From: Symbiodinium microadriaticum
Taxonomy: Eukaryota > Sar > Dinophyceae > Suessiales > Symbiodiniaceae
Reading direction: 5' to 3'
DNA: 64,000 bases
Assembly: GCA_001939145.1 (NCBI GenBank)
Contig: LSRX01000305.1
Coordinates: 444,182-508,181 of the forward strand
Under the pieces are notes generated by a model. It searched no databases, had not been told where the DNA came from, and worked only from the letters and a program-made list of their open reading frames with translations. Below, piece after piece: positions 20,488-30,958 of this stretch; the stretch's first letter is position 1; each line of letters opens with the position of its first letter. The translations under genes and the position numbers were made by a program.

Positions 20488-21042
20488 ATGTCAGCCTGAG
20501 GTCGTGAGAGTTGGCAGGAACGGGGAGATGGCGTACTATCCAGGCACGGGGTCTGAGATCTGGGTTCGAGGGCTTGGAAGTTCGACCCTAACTAAGCCCT
20601 AAACCCTAAACCGATACATAAATTGATTAAACCAAAAAGAACTACTCCGATGGAGACTAGAGGTAGATGGAGGTGCTACTATCCCGAAGCCTTGAAACTC
20701 TGCTTGCGGTCTAGGGAGCGACTTCGATCGAACCATGCGCGAGAGACCTGCGGCCACAGCGCCCTCTAGCATTGTGAGCCTTGGCGCCCTACGTCCCAAA
20801 CCCCAGATTCTGAAACCGAGATCGGCTGTAGGGATGTGTATGAGAGCCAACCCCTACTCAAAACAGGCCACCCGAAAGGAACCTTCCTTGGAAGACTGCC
20901 TCAAACGTCTCGGCAAAATCTGTATGTCAGGTGGACACGACTTCAGTGTCCCAATTTTCTGGGACAGGCTCCGCTGGCACTGGGTTTCCGAGTTGAGGAT
21001 CCAGCGCAGCGAGTACTCTCCTAGATTTTTGGGGGTTTAGGG
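20488..21042. other. No gene recognised
   Basis: 20590-20612 holds CCCTAAA words. A 101-codon plus frame (20735-21040) and an overlapping 62-codon frame in another phase compete; both end in the telomere-like block. No motif seen. Confidence 0.45.
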
Positions 21043-21057
21043 TCTAACCAGCTTCCA
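21043..21057. repeat. 15-bp direct repeat flanking a telomere-like island (left)
   Basis: TCTAACCAGCTTCCA, matching TCCAACCAGCTTCCA at 21159-21173 with one difference. Confidence 0.88.
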
Positions 21058-21158
21058 TTTAGGGTCTAGGGTGTAGGGTTTAGGGTGTAGGGTTTGGGGG
21101 TTTTGGGTTTTGGGTTTGGGGTTTGGGGTTTAGGGGTTTAGGGTTTAGAGGTTCAGGA
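21058..21158. repeat. TTTAGGG/TTTGGGG island between direct repeats
   Basis: About 13 G-rich heptamer variants (TCTAGGG, TGTAGGG, TTTGGGG). A further G-rich patch lies just left of the left direct repeat. Confidence 0.9.
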
Positions 21159-21185
21159 TCCAACCAGCTTCCAGTACCTGGAAGC
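21159..21185. repeat. 15-bp direct repeat (right) and hairpin
   Basis: TCCAACCAGCTTCCA, overlapping an 8-bp perfect hairpin at 21167-21185 (GCTTCCAG, loop TAC, CTGGAAGC). Confidence 0.85.
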
Positions 21186-21401
21186 AGGAGGAAGGGCCGG
21201 TACTCGTAATCTCGTGGAATTTGCAGGCCCGGGCTTCTGGATTCGGTTTTTCTTGGGGGCTCCGGAGTGGCTGTGGTGAGCCTTAAAAGCCTAGAATTAT
21301 TGATGATCATGCAGTGTCTCCCTGTCCATTCTCCAAGAAGGGCCAGGTTGTCGTAAATTGTGAGCCATCGTAGCCTGACAAAGGCCATGGATGCTCCCGG
21401 A

Positions 21402-21509
21402 GGGTCCGTATACACTAGCATTATGGAATAAGGCCCCAAAGACCATCCTAATAATGGTTTGGGGGTGACCTATTTAATTCCATAATAGTGGCAGTATAAT
21501 GGACCCTCC
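21402..21509. mobile_element. Foldback element, family E
   Basis: GGGTCCGTATACACTAGCAT pairs with the TATAATGGACCC end; core TTATGGAATAAGG ... TTAATTCCATAATAG also pairs. Arms together cover most of the element. Confidence 0.85.
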
Positions 21510-22674
21510 TGGATTGTCGAGGGCTTTGCAACCCTACACACGTAACCGAAATGCAGAAGCCTGTAATTGTCCGCAAAACTATATGTGAGGATTCCTTAAG
21601 ATACTTCGAATACAAAAGTAGCCCCAACATCCTTGTCTGACAACTTCGGCCTCCGTAGGGTTAGCATTACTACTACCAAGCCTTTACGATTCCGATACCT
21701 ATTACTGTTGGCGTTACTATCTGCTACTATTATTGCAGGTGGCGCTTCGCTCAGAAGGAGATTTTCAACACACAGCTGGACCCGTTTCGCTGCTCGTTTG
21801 CACTGCTGGTCTGCCTGAGCCGCTAGGGTTTCAGGTTTTGGGTCTTGGGCCTACCTTAGCCCCCCAAAACCTACCTGTTTTAAGGACGTATATGAGGAAA
21901 TCAAATCATACACCCTAAACCCTATTAAGGAACCCTAAAGAGGTAGGCTTCTGGGTCTCCAGGTAAGCCCCAACGGATGAATCCCTTGTGCCCTTGAAGG
22001 TTACGGTTCCCCAAGCCCCCAACCCAGAAAACTCCAAACCATGGAGTTCCCGAAACCGTTAGCCCTATAAACCCTAAACCCTAAACCCCAAACCCCAGCC
22101 CAGACCTGAGACTGTATAGATCTTACCCAAGCCCGGCACATGTGAGTTTAAAGTATCCTGTCCAGAAGGCCCCCCCAAAAGCGCACCGGGTGCGCTTCGG
22201 ACGGGGAGGCCAAAAACCGGCCAGTTTCGGAAACCGTCTCTCGACCCCCCGAGTCGATCTAAAACGAGCTTCTTCGGACCGATCGCAACCAACAATTGAT
22301 TTTGTAAAAAGTGAATTCCTCTCTTCTTTAACGTTTTTTCCACCGTTCACTAATATTGATACTATATCTGGGTTTGTACTTTCGCGGTTGGATAAGATCT
22401 GCGTGCCAGAATCCTCTGACGGTTTGAGGATTGTGCATGTTTTAATACTTGGGTTTAGGTCTGAAGGTCCGGTAAAAGTTACGTGTACTACGTTTAGGGT
22501 TTTGGATCAAGTTTAGGGTTTAGGGTTTTGCTGCTATCCGCTTTGTAGCGGTCACAGTGAGTGAAATATCCAGCGCCCCCCAGGGGCTTAAGGCTCAGGG
22601 GCTGTAGCGCCGCAGGTTCCAATGCGCACAAACCTTGTTGAGTGCCCCTGCTTACATGCATACATACATGCCTA
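21510..22674. other. No gene recognised
   Basis: Short frames at 21633-21918 (plus), 22074-22350 (minus) and 22142-22516 (plus, 124 codons) conflict in phase and strand. C-rich words at 22062-22098 and TTTAGGG words at 22490-22528. ACATACATGC words at 22653-22670. Confidence 0.45.
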
Positions 22675-22766
22675 TGGGTAGTTCTCTAAATTAGGGTCCC
22701 CTAATTTAGAGGGTGTCGTACTATTTTGGGGATCCAACACGGGACCTTAAATCAGGGAACTACCCA
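22675..22766. mobile_element. Foldback element, family B, TA-flanked
   Basis: TGGGTAGTTCTCTAAATTAG and TTAAATCAGGGAACTACCCA pair along ~25 bp; TA at 22673-22674 and 22767-22768. The right TA is shared with the A element that follows. Confidence 0.92.
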
Positions 22767-22768
22767 TA

Positions 22769-22870
22769 CGGTTGATGATAGAAATCCTGCATTTCCCCGA
22801 ATAAAGGACTATAAACCATAATTCCCATACTTTAGGGTCCTTAAGGTAATGCAGGATTTATATCATCAAC
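22769..22870. mobile_element. Foldback element, family A, abutting B
   Basis: CGGTTGATGATAGAAATCC to TATATCATCAAC. The expected terminal CG is missing and the right flank is ACTACCCATA, a repeat of the last bases of the neighbouring B element plus TA (22759-22768). Confidence 0.9.
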
Positions 22871-22880
22871 ACTACCCATA

Positions 22881-23215
22881 TGTCGGTGGCCTCGAGCGCT
22901 CTTCGAGCCCCAGACAGGAATCCCAAAGCGAGCCTGCAAAGATCCTGCAAGGACCTCTCAAGAAGCCTTATGTAGGGTTTTAGGGTTTAGAGCTTAGGGT
23001 TTATTTATAGTACACCCCAAAAAGTTGGAAGCCGGATTGAGGACACATGGTGGTGGGATTCCCTAGGCATACTCTTGAGCATTGAGGCTATTGGGTTTTC
23101 AGCCTTTTGGGCTTCTTCTGTATGTTGCAGAATCCCAGCCCCAATCCCTCAGCCCTGAGCCCCTCCCAAGGCGTTCAAGGGCTCCTTTATTGATGAAAGG
23201 TTCCATCAAGTTCTA
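22881..23215. other. No gene seen
   Basis: Unique DNA with a TTTAGGG patch at 22974-23002. Confidence 0.5.
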
Positions 23216-23334
23216 CTTGGAGGTTCATGGAACTTTGTAAGTACAGTTCTAAGTACCTTAATTGGGGTTATAAAGAATTATAAGTATTGTTACCTCATTT
23301 CTAACCTACTTACTAAGTCCCATGAAGCTCCAAG
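23216..23334. mobile_element. Foldback element, family D, TA-flanked
   Basis: CTTGGAGGTTCATGGAACTT to CCATGAAGCTCCAAG with TA at 23214-23215 and 23335-23336; arms pair over ~30 bp. A well preserved reference copy for the family. Confidence 0.94.
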
Positions 23335-23389
23335 TAGAACTCTCGAACCCTGAGCCGCAGATCCCTCAAGCCTAAGTAAGGCCTGAGCC

Positions 23390-23607
23390 CCAAACCCTAA
23401 ATTCCTAAGCCCTAGGCTCTCCCAAACCCTAAATTCCTAAACCCTAGGCTCTACATTCCTAAACCTTATAAGCTCGAAGTTCCTAGACCTTACCCTAAAC
23501 CCTCAACCCTAATCCCTCAACCCTAAACCCTCAACCCTAAACCCTCAACCCTAAACCCTCAACCCTCAACCCTAAAACCCTCAACCCTAAAACCCTAAAC
23601 CCTAAAC
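23390..23607. repeat. CCCTAAA-type array with 14-bp CCCTCAACCCTAAA unit
   Basis: Degenerate to 23490, then about seven repeats of a 14-bp dimer of two heptamers (CCCTCAA + CCCTAAA), ending in plain CCCTAAA. Confidence 0.92.
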
Positions 23608-23629
23608 CCCAGAATGGGAAAGAGCTGCG

Positions 23630-23690
23630 CAGGGTCCCAGAGCGACTTCGCTCCCGAGCACGCAGCGATCTCAGCTGGAAGCTACGAGGG
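23630..23690. repeat. Left flanking repeat of a G-rich island
   Basis: CACGCAGCGATCTCAGCTGG and neighbours match 23947-24007 with about 5 mismatches in the last 32 bp; similarity is weaker further left. Confidence 0.75.
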
Positions 23691-23943
23691 TTTTGGGGTT
23701 TATGGGTTTAGGTTTGGGGTTTATGGGTTTAGGGTCTGGGGTTTATGGGTTTAGGGTTGAGGGTTTAGGGGTTTAGGGTGAAGGGTTTGGGGTTTATGGG
23801 TTTAGGGTTGAGGGTTTGGGGTTTTATGTTTATGGGTTTAGGGTTGAGGGTTTGGGGTTTTATGGGTTTAGGGGTTGAGGGTTTGGGGTTTATGGGTTTA
23901 GGGTTGAGGGTTCAGGGTTCATGGGTTTAGGGTTGAGGGTTTA
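23691..23943. repeat. G-rich telomere-like array with ~29-bp higher-order unit
   Basis: Unit TTTATGGG-TTTAGGG-TTGAGGG-TTTGGGG repeated about eight times with small losses. It lies opposite in orientation to the 23390 array 90 bp away. Confidence 0.93.
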
Positions 23944-23946
23944 AAC

Positions 23947-24007
23947 GGGTAGACTGGCGTTTCGGGGTATCTTTTCATGCAGCGAACTCAGCAGGAAGTT
24001 ACGATGG
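23947..24007. repeat. Right flanking repeat of a G-rich island
   Basis: CATGCAGCGAACTCAGCAGG and neighbours. In the frame that reads SxLSxKLR on both sides, differences include a D/E exchange and a silent Leu change, which could reflect former coding DNA. Confidence 0.72.
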
Positions 24008-24591
24008 TGTAGGAGCCTGAATGAGCAGAATAGGGTTTTGGGATATCTTATATGATCGCACTTAAAAAAGGGAGCCCTTACAGACTAGTATTGGTAAGTA
24101 TATGTTACGGATCTAGGTAGGTAAGGGTGCATGTAGCCAACTAGTACAGGGCCCAAGGATTTGTGCTATTTCGGTACATGGATATTAAGTATTAGGGCGG
24201 GTTGGGCCAAGGGTTTAGGGTTTAGTTGGGTTTACATGGTTGTGGGTTGAGTTTAGGGTTTAGAGTGGGCTGCTGGGTTTTTTTTGGTGTTTGGGTTGGG
24301 GTGAAGGTTCCCCGTGATGGCATCATTTATTAGGGTTTAGGCGTTTAGGGTATGGCATCATTTACTTGTATAGGGGCTTTAAAGGGCCCAGAGACAGCGA
24401 ACTACTGTGACTATGGGCAACTGGACTGCCATTGCCAGCCCGTAGCATGCGGAGTAAACATGGCATGCCACTGACAAGTAGTGGGTTTGCGTTGACATGG
24501 GGTAGGGCCCGGGTCTGTTTCTGCTTCGCCCTTGTTTTGAAAATGCTGCAACCGTAACCCTTAGGCTCAGAATAGCCCAAGCTCTTACATA
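24008..24591. other. No gene seen
   Basis: TTTAGGG words at 24210-24265 and 24332-24350. Overlapping minus frames at 24362-24651 run into the A element. Confidence 0.5.
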
Positions 24592-24695
24592 CGGTTGATG
24601 ATATAAATCCTGCATGTCCCATAATAAAGGATTATATACCATAATTCCCATAGTTTAGGCTCCTTAAGGTAATGCAGGATTAATATCATCAGCCG
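24592..24695. mobile_element. Foldback element, family A
   Basis: After TA (24590-24591), CGGTTGATGATATAAATCC to ATATCATCAGCCG. The left inner arm has lost AT from GCATTACC (reads GCATGTCC). The right TA has mutated to TC. Confidence 0.9.
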
Positions 24696-24734
24696 TCGTT
24701 TTGGGTGAACTGGTTGGGAGTCTCTGGCAGCCCC

Positions 24735-24832
24735 AACCCTGAACCCTGAACCCGAAGCCCCAAAACATAAACCCAAAAACCCTAAACCTTAAGCCCTGAA
24801 CCCTACACCCAAAACCCTAAACCTCGACCAAG
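24735..24832. repeat. C-rich telomere-like island
   Basis: CCCTGAACCCTGAACCCGAA passing to CCCTAAACC. Degenerate. Confidence 0.82.
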
Positions 24833-24979
24833 GGGCCGAAGAAGTGGCATGAAGGCCCAGCATCTTGGCAGCAATCGGAATCTCCGCCGGTTCCCTCGGG
24901 TCTTCGCTTGCCGGGTTTATGCTCCACGGTTCAAAATATGAGGATTTACGGATTTAGGGGGTTTAGGGTTTAGGGCTTA
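24833..24979. other. Unique DNA and a short TTTAGGG patch
   Basis: TTTAGGG words at 24950-24980 immediately precede the I element. Confidence 0.55.
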
Positions 24980-25069
24980 GCCCTGGGGCTCCAAATAGCC
25001 CAAAGTAGGTACTATTTACAGACTTTAGACCCCAAACTAGGTACTCTTTGTATACTTGGAGCCCCAGGG
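24980..25069. mobile_element. Foldback element, family I, TA-flanked
   Basis: GCCCTGGGGCTCC to GGAGCCCCAGGG, TA at 24978-24979 and 25070-25071. Inner repeats AGTAGGTACTATTT / CTAGGTACTCTTT are direct, not inverted. Nearly identical in sequence to 36932-37022. Confidence 0.93.
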
Positions 25070-25071
25070 TA

Positions 25072-25423
25072 AGGGCTTGGGGTTATTGGTTTACCGTTTC
25101 GGGTCTTGGGCTCAGGCTTTCGGCTTCCCTCATCGTTCGACTTGCGAAAGGAATTTGCAAAGTAGTGTGTCATTTGTTGGAATGCTTGTGACAGTATCCC
25201 TGGGTCCTTGTTGGTTACAGTTTTGCATGTTTGTTATATTAAAGCCCAAAAAGGATTAAACATGATCATTTTTAATCTAGCCCCAACAAGGAACCAGATC
25301 CGTCATGGCAAGGTTGATCGTCGTTGCATAGTCTGTTTCACGGTTGGCTGCCCCTGCCCTGGCCAAGTTTTTTTTTGGATCAGCCTGACGCATTCATTTG
25401 GAGCTTGCTGACGGTTCAACCTA
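25072..25423. other. No gene recognised
   Basis: Unique sequence; the plus frames at 25056-25259 and 25208-25411 overlap in different phases and show no motif. Confidence 0.45.
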
Positions 25424-25514
25424 AGCTGGGTTCTTGCACAATAGGGTTCTATAGTAAATAAATATGGATTCCTTACCATCGTAACTTAATTAAATCCCTT
25501 AACAAGAACCCAGT
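25424..25514. mobile_element. Foldback element, family M, TA-flanked, single copy
   Basis: AGCTGGGTTCTTG pairs with CAAGAACCCAGT; TA at 25422-25423 and 25515-25516. The AT-rich middle pairs weakly. No second copy noticed in the window. Confidence 0.82.
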
Positions 25515-25765
25515 TAAACAGAACCCTTATCGAACCCTTCAAAGTGACTTCATGGAACCTTCCTCGGACGTGCGAAACCCCAAAGCCTCACGCAAAGGTT
25601 CAGCTGGAGTATTTCGATCCTTCCGAGGTCCTGCACCCATGGGTTTACCAATGGCTTTGCATAGGGTTGAGAGCTTAGGTTTTAGGGTTTGTTGAACAAG
25701 ATCTTATTGAATTTTATTTCACAGGTTCGAAGGGGTCTAAACTAGAGTGCACAGGCAGCCCTCGA

Positions 25766-25801
25766 AAGGATCAACCTTTTGGATCCTCCCGCAGGTCTAG
25801 G
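25766..25801. mobile_element. Truncated family L end
   Basis: AGGATCAACCTTTTGGATCC and GCAGGTCTAGG match the right end of the L element at 52234-52352, then TA. Only one end is present. Confidence 0.6.
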
Positions 25802-25881
25802 TAAGGGCCCCAAAGGACTCAATCAATAGGGACTCAGTAAGGGCTTTATTGTGAAATGTCACAGGATTTGATAATTTGAAT

Positions 25882-25947
25882 CTGTAGGTTAGTGTGTGTT
25901 TGGCGGGAGCAAATATGATAATGATATAGGTATCTGGAACCCTTAGC
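25882..25947. mobile_element. Half of a family F element
   Basis: TGTAGGTTAGTG ... GATATAGGTATCTGGAACCCTTAG follows the right half of the F copy at 1973-2077; the left half is missing. Confidence 0.65.
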
Positions 25948-26634
25948 GTAGGTTGTATGCATATCGAATGTACGTATCCTGCAACTGTTTGTTGCTACAT
26001 GTTGTGAGTATCAAGCCCCGGTTGAGATCCCTTTAAGGAACAGAACTTTAGATTTGTATCTTTCTCTGTCTTTGTTTTGCCGACGATGTTGCCACAAGTT
26101 GTTTACAAGAGCTCCATGGGCTCGAACATGTTTTCTATTGGCATCTTTAATGCTTGCATGGTACCTCAGCAGAGTTTCAAGGTTCATTGATGGTAGTGAG
26201 TAGCACCGTTTTTTTCCGGAAAGCTCCTATGTATCATATCGTTAGAGTAGTATAGCTTTACCAGAAAGGCATTCCACGGGTTATTGCTGGATCTTGCTCA
26301 AGCGAGAGCGTAGAAACGCATAATGCAGACCCGAATTAGTCGGATTCTAATTGCACGTGCAGCAAGGGATCAGAGCCTCATGATGATATATCGAAACCCT
26401 GCTTGTGAACAAGGTTGCAAAGCCCCTCAAGCCTTTTGTCGAACTCAGCACCAATGAACTTAAATCCATATGTCCAACCCCTAAATCCTAAATCCCAAAC
26501 CCTAACCACTAGATGCTTTGACGCCCTCAACCCTTGCTTCCGAGGAGCTTGACCGCCGCGTGTTTCACAGCCTCTGCCTTAGTTAGAGCAGAGGCTTTGC
26601 CTGTTCTTGCGCAGCTAGGGCTTGCTTGGAGGTT
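25948..26634. other. Unique stretch nearly free of repeats
   Basis: 680 bp with only a short C-rich patch at 26476-26510. It contains the possible exon listed at 26026-26190. Confidence 0.5.
26026..26190 (+). CDS. Possible small exon, unrecognised
   Basis: A frame bounded by TGA stops at 26023 and 26188 encodes about 54 residues; from ATG at 26086 it reads MLPQVVYKSSMGSNMFSIGI and continues 14 more residues. Composition is protein-like and the surrounding DNA lacks repeats, but it is short and I recognise no family. Confidence 0.18.
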   Translation, partial: DPFKEQNFRFVSFSVFVLPTMLPQVVYKSSMGSNMFSIGIFNACMVPQQSFKVH

Positions 26635-26729
26635 CATGGGACTTAATACCTTTATCGGTGGCTATAAGCAATTATAAGTATAGTTACCTTATCTATATCC
26701 TTAATTAGTAAGTCCCCTGAGCCTTTAAG
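26635..26729. mobile_element. Foldback element, family D, diverged
   Basis: CTTGGAGGTTCATGGGACTT to AGTCCCCTGAGCCTTTAAG, TA at 26730-26731; the left TA has mutated (GC). About 25 bp shorter than the D reference copy. Confidence 0.85.
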
Positions 26730-26814
26730 TAGGGTTCAGGGTTTAGGGTTGAGGGTTAAGGGTTCTTGCGGAGCGTCCTGCTCCTGTTTGATCACCACAA
26801 ACCCTATGAACCTA

Positions 26815-26918
26815 AGGGTCCTAGTACCTAATAATGACCATACCATATACTCTTAACACTAACCTGCACAACTACTATCCGTAACCCAAGTACCTAATTA
26901 TTCGGCGCTTTGGACCCT
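26815..26918. mobile_element. Foldback element, family F
   Basis: TA at 26813-26814, then AGGGTCCTAGTACCTAATAA; right end GCGCTTTGGACCCT. Same orientation as 2640-2738 and very similar through CAACTACTATCCGTAACCCA. Confidence 0.9.
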
Positions 26919-27719
26919 AAACCCCTAATCCCTGCCACCATGGCGACCCCTGTTCGATCGGTCCGAAAATCAAGCGTGTTACACCCTTAGAAGAACCTGG
27001 AGATTTCAGGTTTCATCAACAAGAGGAACTTCATGCGAAATGGCTCGATCGTGACCGGGTACCTTGGCAGAGCAGCATGACCGCGGACAGAGTCGCAGAA
27101 ACCCCTAATTAACCCCTACCCCCTAATTTAAATCCGAGATCCATAGCCCAACCCGAAACTCTAAACTCCCAGCAACTAACTACACAACTGGAATGACCCA
27201 CGGTTTCCAACAGTCTTGGATTATGAGGGCGGCCGCAACTACATGCCTTTGTTGAACAGAGTCAGAGGAAGCGTTCGTGTGGGCCTGGCCGATTACCGAT
27301 ACCCCGCCCGATACCCTCCAGCAGTCGCGCATAACTCGACAGTAGCTGCTGTCACTAGCTATAGGCAAGCAATCTCGAGAGCTGCTACACTGTACTTGCG
27401 TTTGCAAACGTGCCAGTCGCCAGAACGGTGTGTAGTCCGGAGAGCTGTATTTAACGCCGAATTAGGGTTTACGCTGAGCGTAGCACGCCATAGGACTGGA
27501 GTTTGTGAGCCCAAAATCGGGTTGTGGACAGGAATGTAGTTGTGTGGCCTACCGATACCCTACCGATACCCCAACAGATACCCAGCCTGCACATATTGAA
27601 GCCCGCGGCCCTGCAGCCCCTCAACCCGTACAGTTAGATTGGCAACCTCGTAAGTATGTACATATGAATGAACGTGAGTATGTACGTCTCTTTGTGTGTG
27701 TGTGTAGGTGTATGCATGT
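26919..27719. other. No gene recognised
   Basis: Frames at 27180-27407 (minus) and 27216-27539 (plus, 107 codons) share the same DNA. CCGATACCC words recur at 27296-27312 and 27551-27582 (GATACCCTACCGATACCCC), a small decayed repeat. The 131-codon frame from 27505 ends in the microsatellite. Confidence 0.45.
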
Positions 27720-27734
27720 ACATATATATATATA

Positions 27735-27805
<71 letters not shown>

Positions 27806-27806
27806 A
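27720..27806. repeat. (TATATG)n microsatellite
   Basis: (AT)n then about 12 TATATG units. Ile/Tyr-Cys/Thr frames here are artefacts. Confidence 0.97.
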
Positions 27807-28031
27807 CGGACATACATATCATCTTATACGTATATGCCCTCTATGTATATATGCGGTCCTCAGATTTTATTCGGCGGCCGCAAGTAGACGCATCGATTGA
27901 GGTATAGGATAATGGCGCCGGAACGGGGTTTTGACGACGACTCACCTGTTTTCAACCTACCTTGGGCTCTGCATACCAGTCACTCTAGATCCGAGTTGCC
28001 AAACCTATGTCCAACACCCTATGCACCAAGC

Positions 28032-28166
28032 CTCTAAACCCTCAACACCCTCAACACCCTAGTCCCTAAGCCCTGAACCCTAAACCCTAACCCTAACGCT
28101 AAACTCTAAACCCTAAACCCTAAACCCTAAACCCTAAACCCTAAACCTAACCCTAAACCCTAAGTC
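28032..28166. repeat. CCCTAAA array
   Basis: CCTCAACACCC words, then about ten near-perfect CCCTAAA units (28075-28165) with occasional CCCTAA. Confidence 0.94.
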
Positions 28167-29138
28167 GAGGCTCCTCCTGATGGACCTCCAGCTTCCCCTT
28201 TGCAGCAGCCCTTGTAGACCCTTTTAAAGGAGCTCTTTAGATTAGCATGGTCGGTTGAGTGGTTTCTGAACATCAGACGGTTTCTCTGAGTTTCTCTCAC
28301 CATTTCGATCAGGTTTGACGGCCAGGGTTTTTCACCTAGTTTTTGGTTTAGGGTAAGGTTTGGAGTTGATGGTAATTGAGGACCGTTAGCCGTTCCAAAC
28401 CTCCAACCCCAGGGCTAGTCCCAAATCGTCCAGTCGATACCTCCACCTTTCGGCCAAAACCCTGCCTCCAGGTTTAGCTTTGGGGTTCATCGTTGAGGGC
28501 TCAGGGTTTAGGGTAGTCGCAAGCCGTCACGCTGGACCAACGTGTCAGCGTGCCATGTCATGCCTTACCTAGCCATCTCGCTGTTTTGGGCCAAGTAAAG
28601 TAGTGAGGAGGTGGCAAACATGCACACCAAAACCCCGAACCGCATAAACAGCTACAAATCCAAAAACAGATGCCCAGGACGATGCCCCTAAACCCCTAAA
28701 CCCTGAAACCCAGGACCTATGTCAAGCCTGGGATCCGCTTGAACGACACCCTCGTACAAGCAATCGATCGTGCCTGCGAAGTCTCCGAGACGAAGGTGCT
28801 CTCGGGGGGTTTTCAGGGCTAAGTGCCAGGGGTTTAGGCTTTAGGGTTTAGGTTTAGGGGGTTTAGGGCTGTTTTTTTTTTTTTTTTAAGGGAGGGGTTG
28901 AGGGTTCGGGGCTCTCTGTGGTGGGGCTAAAGGCAGTCAACTTTTAGGGGGTGTCTAATCTCTGTTTCAATCAGCTGTCGATGGTATCTAAACTGGGGCC
29001 TCACGACGTTCATCCCATGAGGACTGGGAAGTAGGACTTCCCAAGATTTGCTTTGTGACTACAGGCTTTCGCTGTCTAGCTATCCAATCCTAACTGGCCG
29101 AGTACTTGAAACAGTCTGTGTCGTAGAAAGTCTTATGA

Positions 29139-29140
<2 letters not shown>
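28167..29140. other. No gene seen
   Basis: Islands at 28343-28360, 28503-28515, 28688-28705 and 28836-28868; a T tract at 28873-28887. No gene recognised. Confidence 0.5.
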
Positions 29141-29177
<37 letters not shown>

Positions 29178-29256
29178 AGGACATTCATTCGTTCATTCAG
29201 ACATACATACATACATACATACATACATACATACATACACACATACATACATGCAT
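29141..29256. repeat. (ACAG)n and (ATAC)n microsatellites
   Basis: Nine ACAG units, 20 bp of ATTC words, then about 13 ATAC units. Confidence 0.96.
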
Positions 29257-30867
29257 ACATTCGTACTTATCTTGTAGAATGCTTGGCCTCTGAATGGAAT
29301 AGACACCCAAACACAAGGTTTTAGATGCCGTACCCGCTGTCAGATTCACCCGCTCTGTGGATGCCATGTGCTTCACAGATCTTATCGGGTTATACTAGTT
29401 TGTACCCAAATCCTTTTTTTTGGGGCACCTGTACACTCATGAAAAATGCCCGTACTCTACCGAGAAGACCACGTACTTCTATATTGGGTATTGAGTTGCC
29501 CCAGGAGTGTTTGGGCACCTGGGATTCTAGGATAAGCCCTATCCGACACCAAACGGCCCTAAAGCCCTACAGCCCAAACACTCGCGCCAGTTGTTGAAGC
29601 AGCCGGGGAAGGCACGGCGGCATCGTTGGGTGTTGGGCACAGGGGCGCTAATGACTCGAATGCGATCCTTGTGGTTATCACAGTATGATGAATCAGGGAC
29701 TAGGGTGGGATGCTGTCACCTTCCGACCTCCTTGTTTCACTGAGTTGGGAGCAGAACTCTCTTGAACGTAGGACTTGGATTTGTATAAAGGCTCGCAAAG
29801 ACAGCCCGAAATCAGCACTGTTGTATTCCTCCCATGGTTCGGACGAGGGGCACAGGATTCAGGAGTATCAGGAGTATGGCGGCTTGCACGAACACGGAAT
29901 GTCGGGACTGGAGCGTTGAAGATTGAACTTTTGCGGCGCAGCATCCTTGCGGAGTCATGGGCTGTCGGGAGAGTCACGGAGAGTCTTCGACTTTGCGTTT
30001 CAGGGAAGTAGAAGCCCTGAGCTTCGATTCTGGTTCGACACCTAGTGGAATTAGAGGCTACTCCCATGACAACTTCCCGGTAGTTAGGGATGCAGAGACA
30101 CCAAGGAGCCAAGCGACAGTGAAGTCCTAAAGCCCAAACTAAACTCCTAATGCCCTAAGTCTTGTATTGCAAGATCCTCAAGCCCGAATGCCACAAAAGC
30201 CTCAGCCCTCAAACCTTAAACAAGAAGGCTTAAATTCCGAACACTAAAAGCCTACACCCGAGCCCCCTGTAATAGTACACAAACAGAGAGTGCAGGAAGA
30301 AATGCTAAGGCTGCAGACTGACACTGTCGGTATGTTTCCCCTACCATTTTCCATGCGCAGTGGCCTTTCGACAAGAATCCCAAACCCAAGACTCCTTCAG
30401 CCCCCTCAAAGCCTTCTCAAACTCCCTTCTGAGCCCGAAACCACCAACGCTGAACCATGACATTTTCAAGGAGGCCTCAACCGTGAGACCGTGAACCTTA
30501 GAGGCAATATACCCAGTAGCTTTGCAAAACACAAAGCCCAAACCTTAAAACCCTCAACCTTAAACCCAATGACCATAAGTCCCAATCCTCCGAGCAACAA
30601 AACCCTCTAGATTCTCAGGGCTCCTTTTTCCTGCAAACCCCCGCAAGCCATGGCAGTCCCCAAGTACTCTCTGCCCCGAAAGCACCAAAACCGCCGCCCG
30701 CACACCGTCAAATCCTAGACCGTAAAGCCCCGCCCAAAAAGAAGCCTAGATGAACGCGAGAGAGAATCCGATAAAACCTTGCAAGGCAAACCCTCGTAAA
30801 TTTCCGAGAACGCCCTCTGGCCTTGCACAACCTGACATAGCCCCAAGACACCTCGAAGATGACTTTA
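29257..30867. other. No gene recognised
   Basis: 1.6 kb without foldback elements or arrays. The largest frame is 139 codons on the minus strand (29693-30112); a plus frame of 78 codons (29775-30011) overlaps it. Neither has a motif. 30120-30270 and 30540-30720 are C-rich with decayed CCTAAA words. Confidence 0.45.
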
Positions 30868-30956
30868 CCCATAGGCCCTAAGTAGTTCCTTTTTGGGACT
30901 ACCTTATAGGATTCTACATACAACCCACAAAAAGGAACTAGTTAGGGGCCCATGGG
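30868..30956. mobile_element. Foldback element, family C, TA-flanked
   Basis: CCCATAGGCCCTAAGTAGTT to GTTAGGGGCCCATGGG, arms of about 30 bp; TA at 30866-30867 and 30957-30958. Confidence 0.94.
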
Positions 30957-30958
30957 TA

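Noticed and set aside
25720-25745. GGTTCGAAGG as a tRNA B-box
   Set aside because: No T-stem pairing and no A-box upstream.
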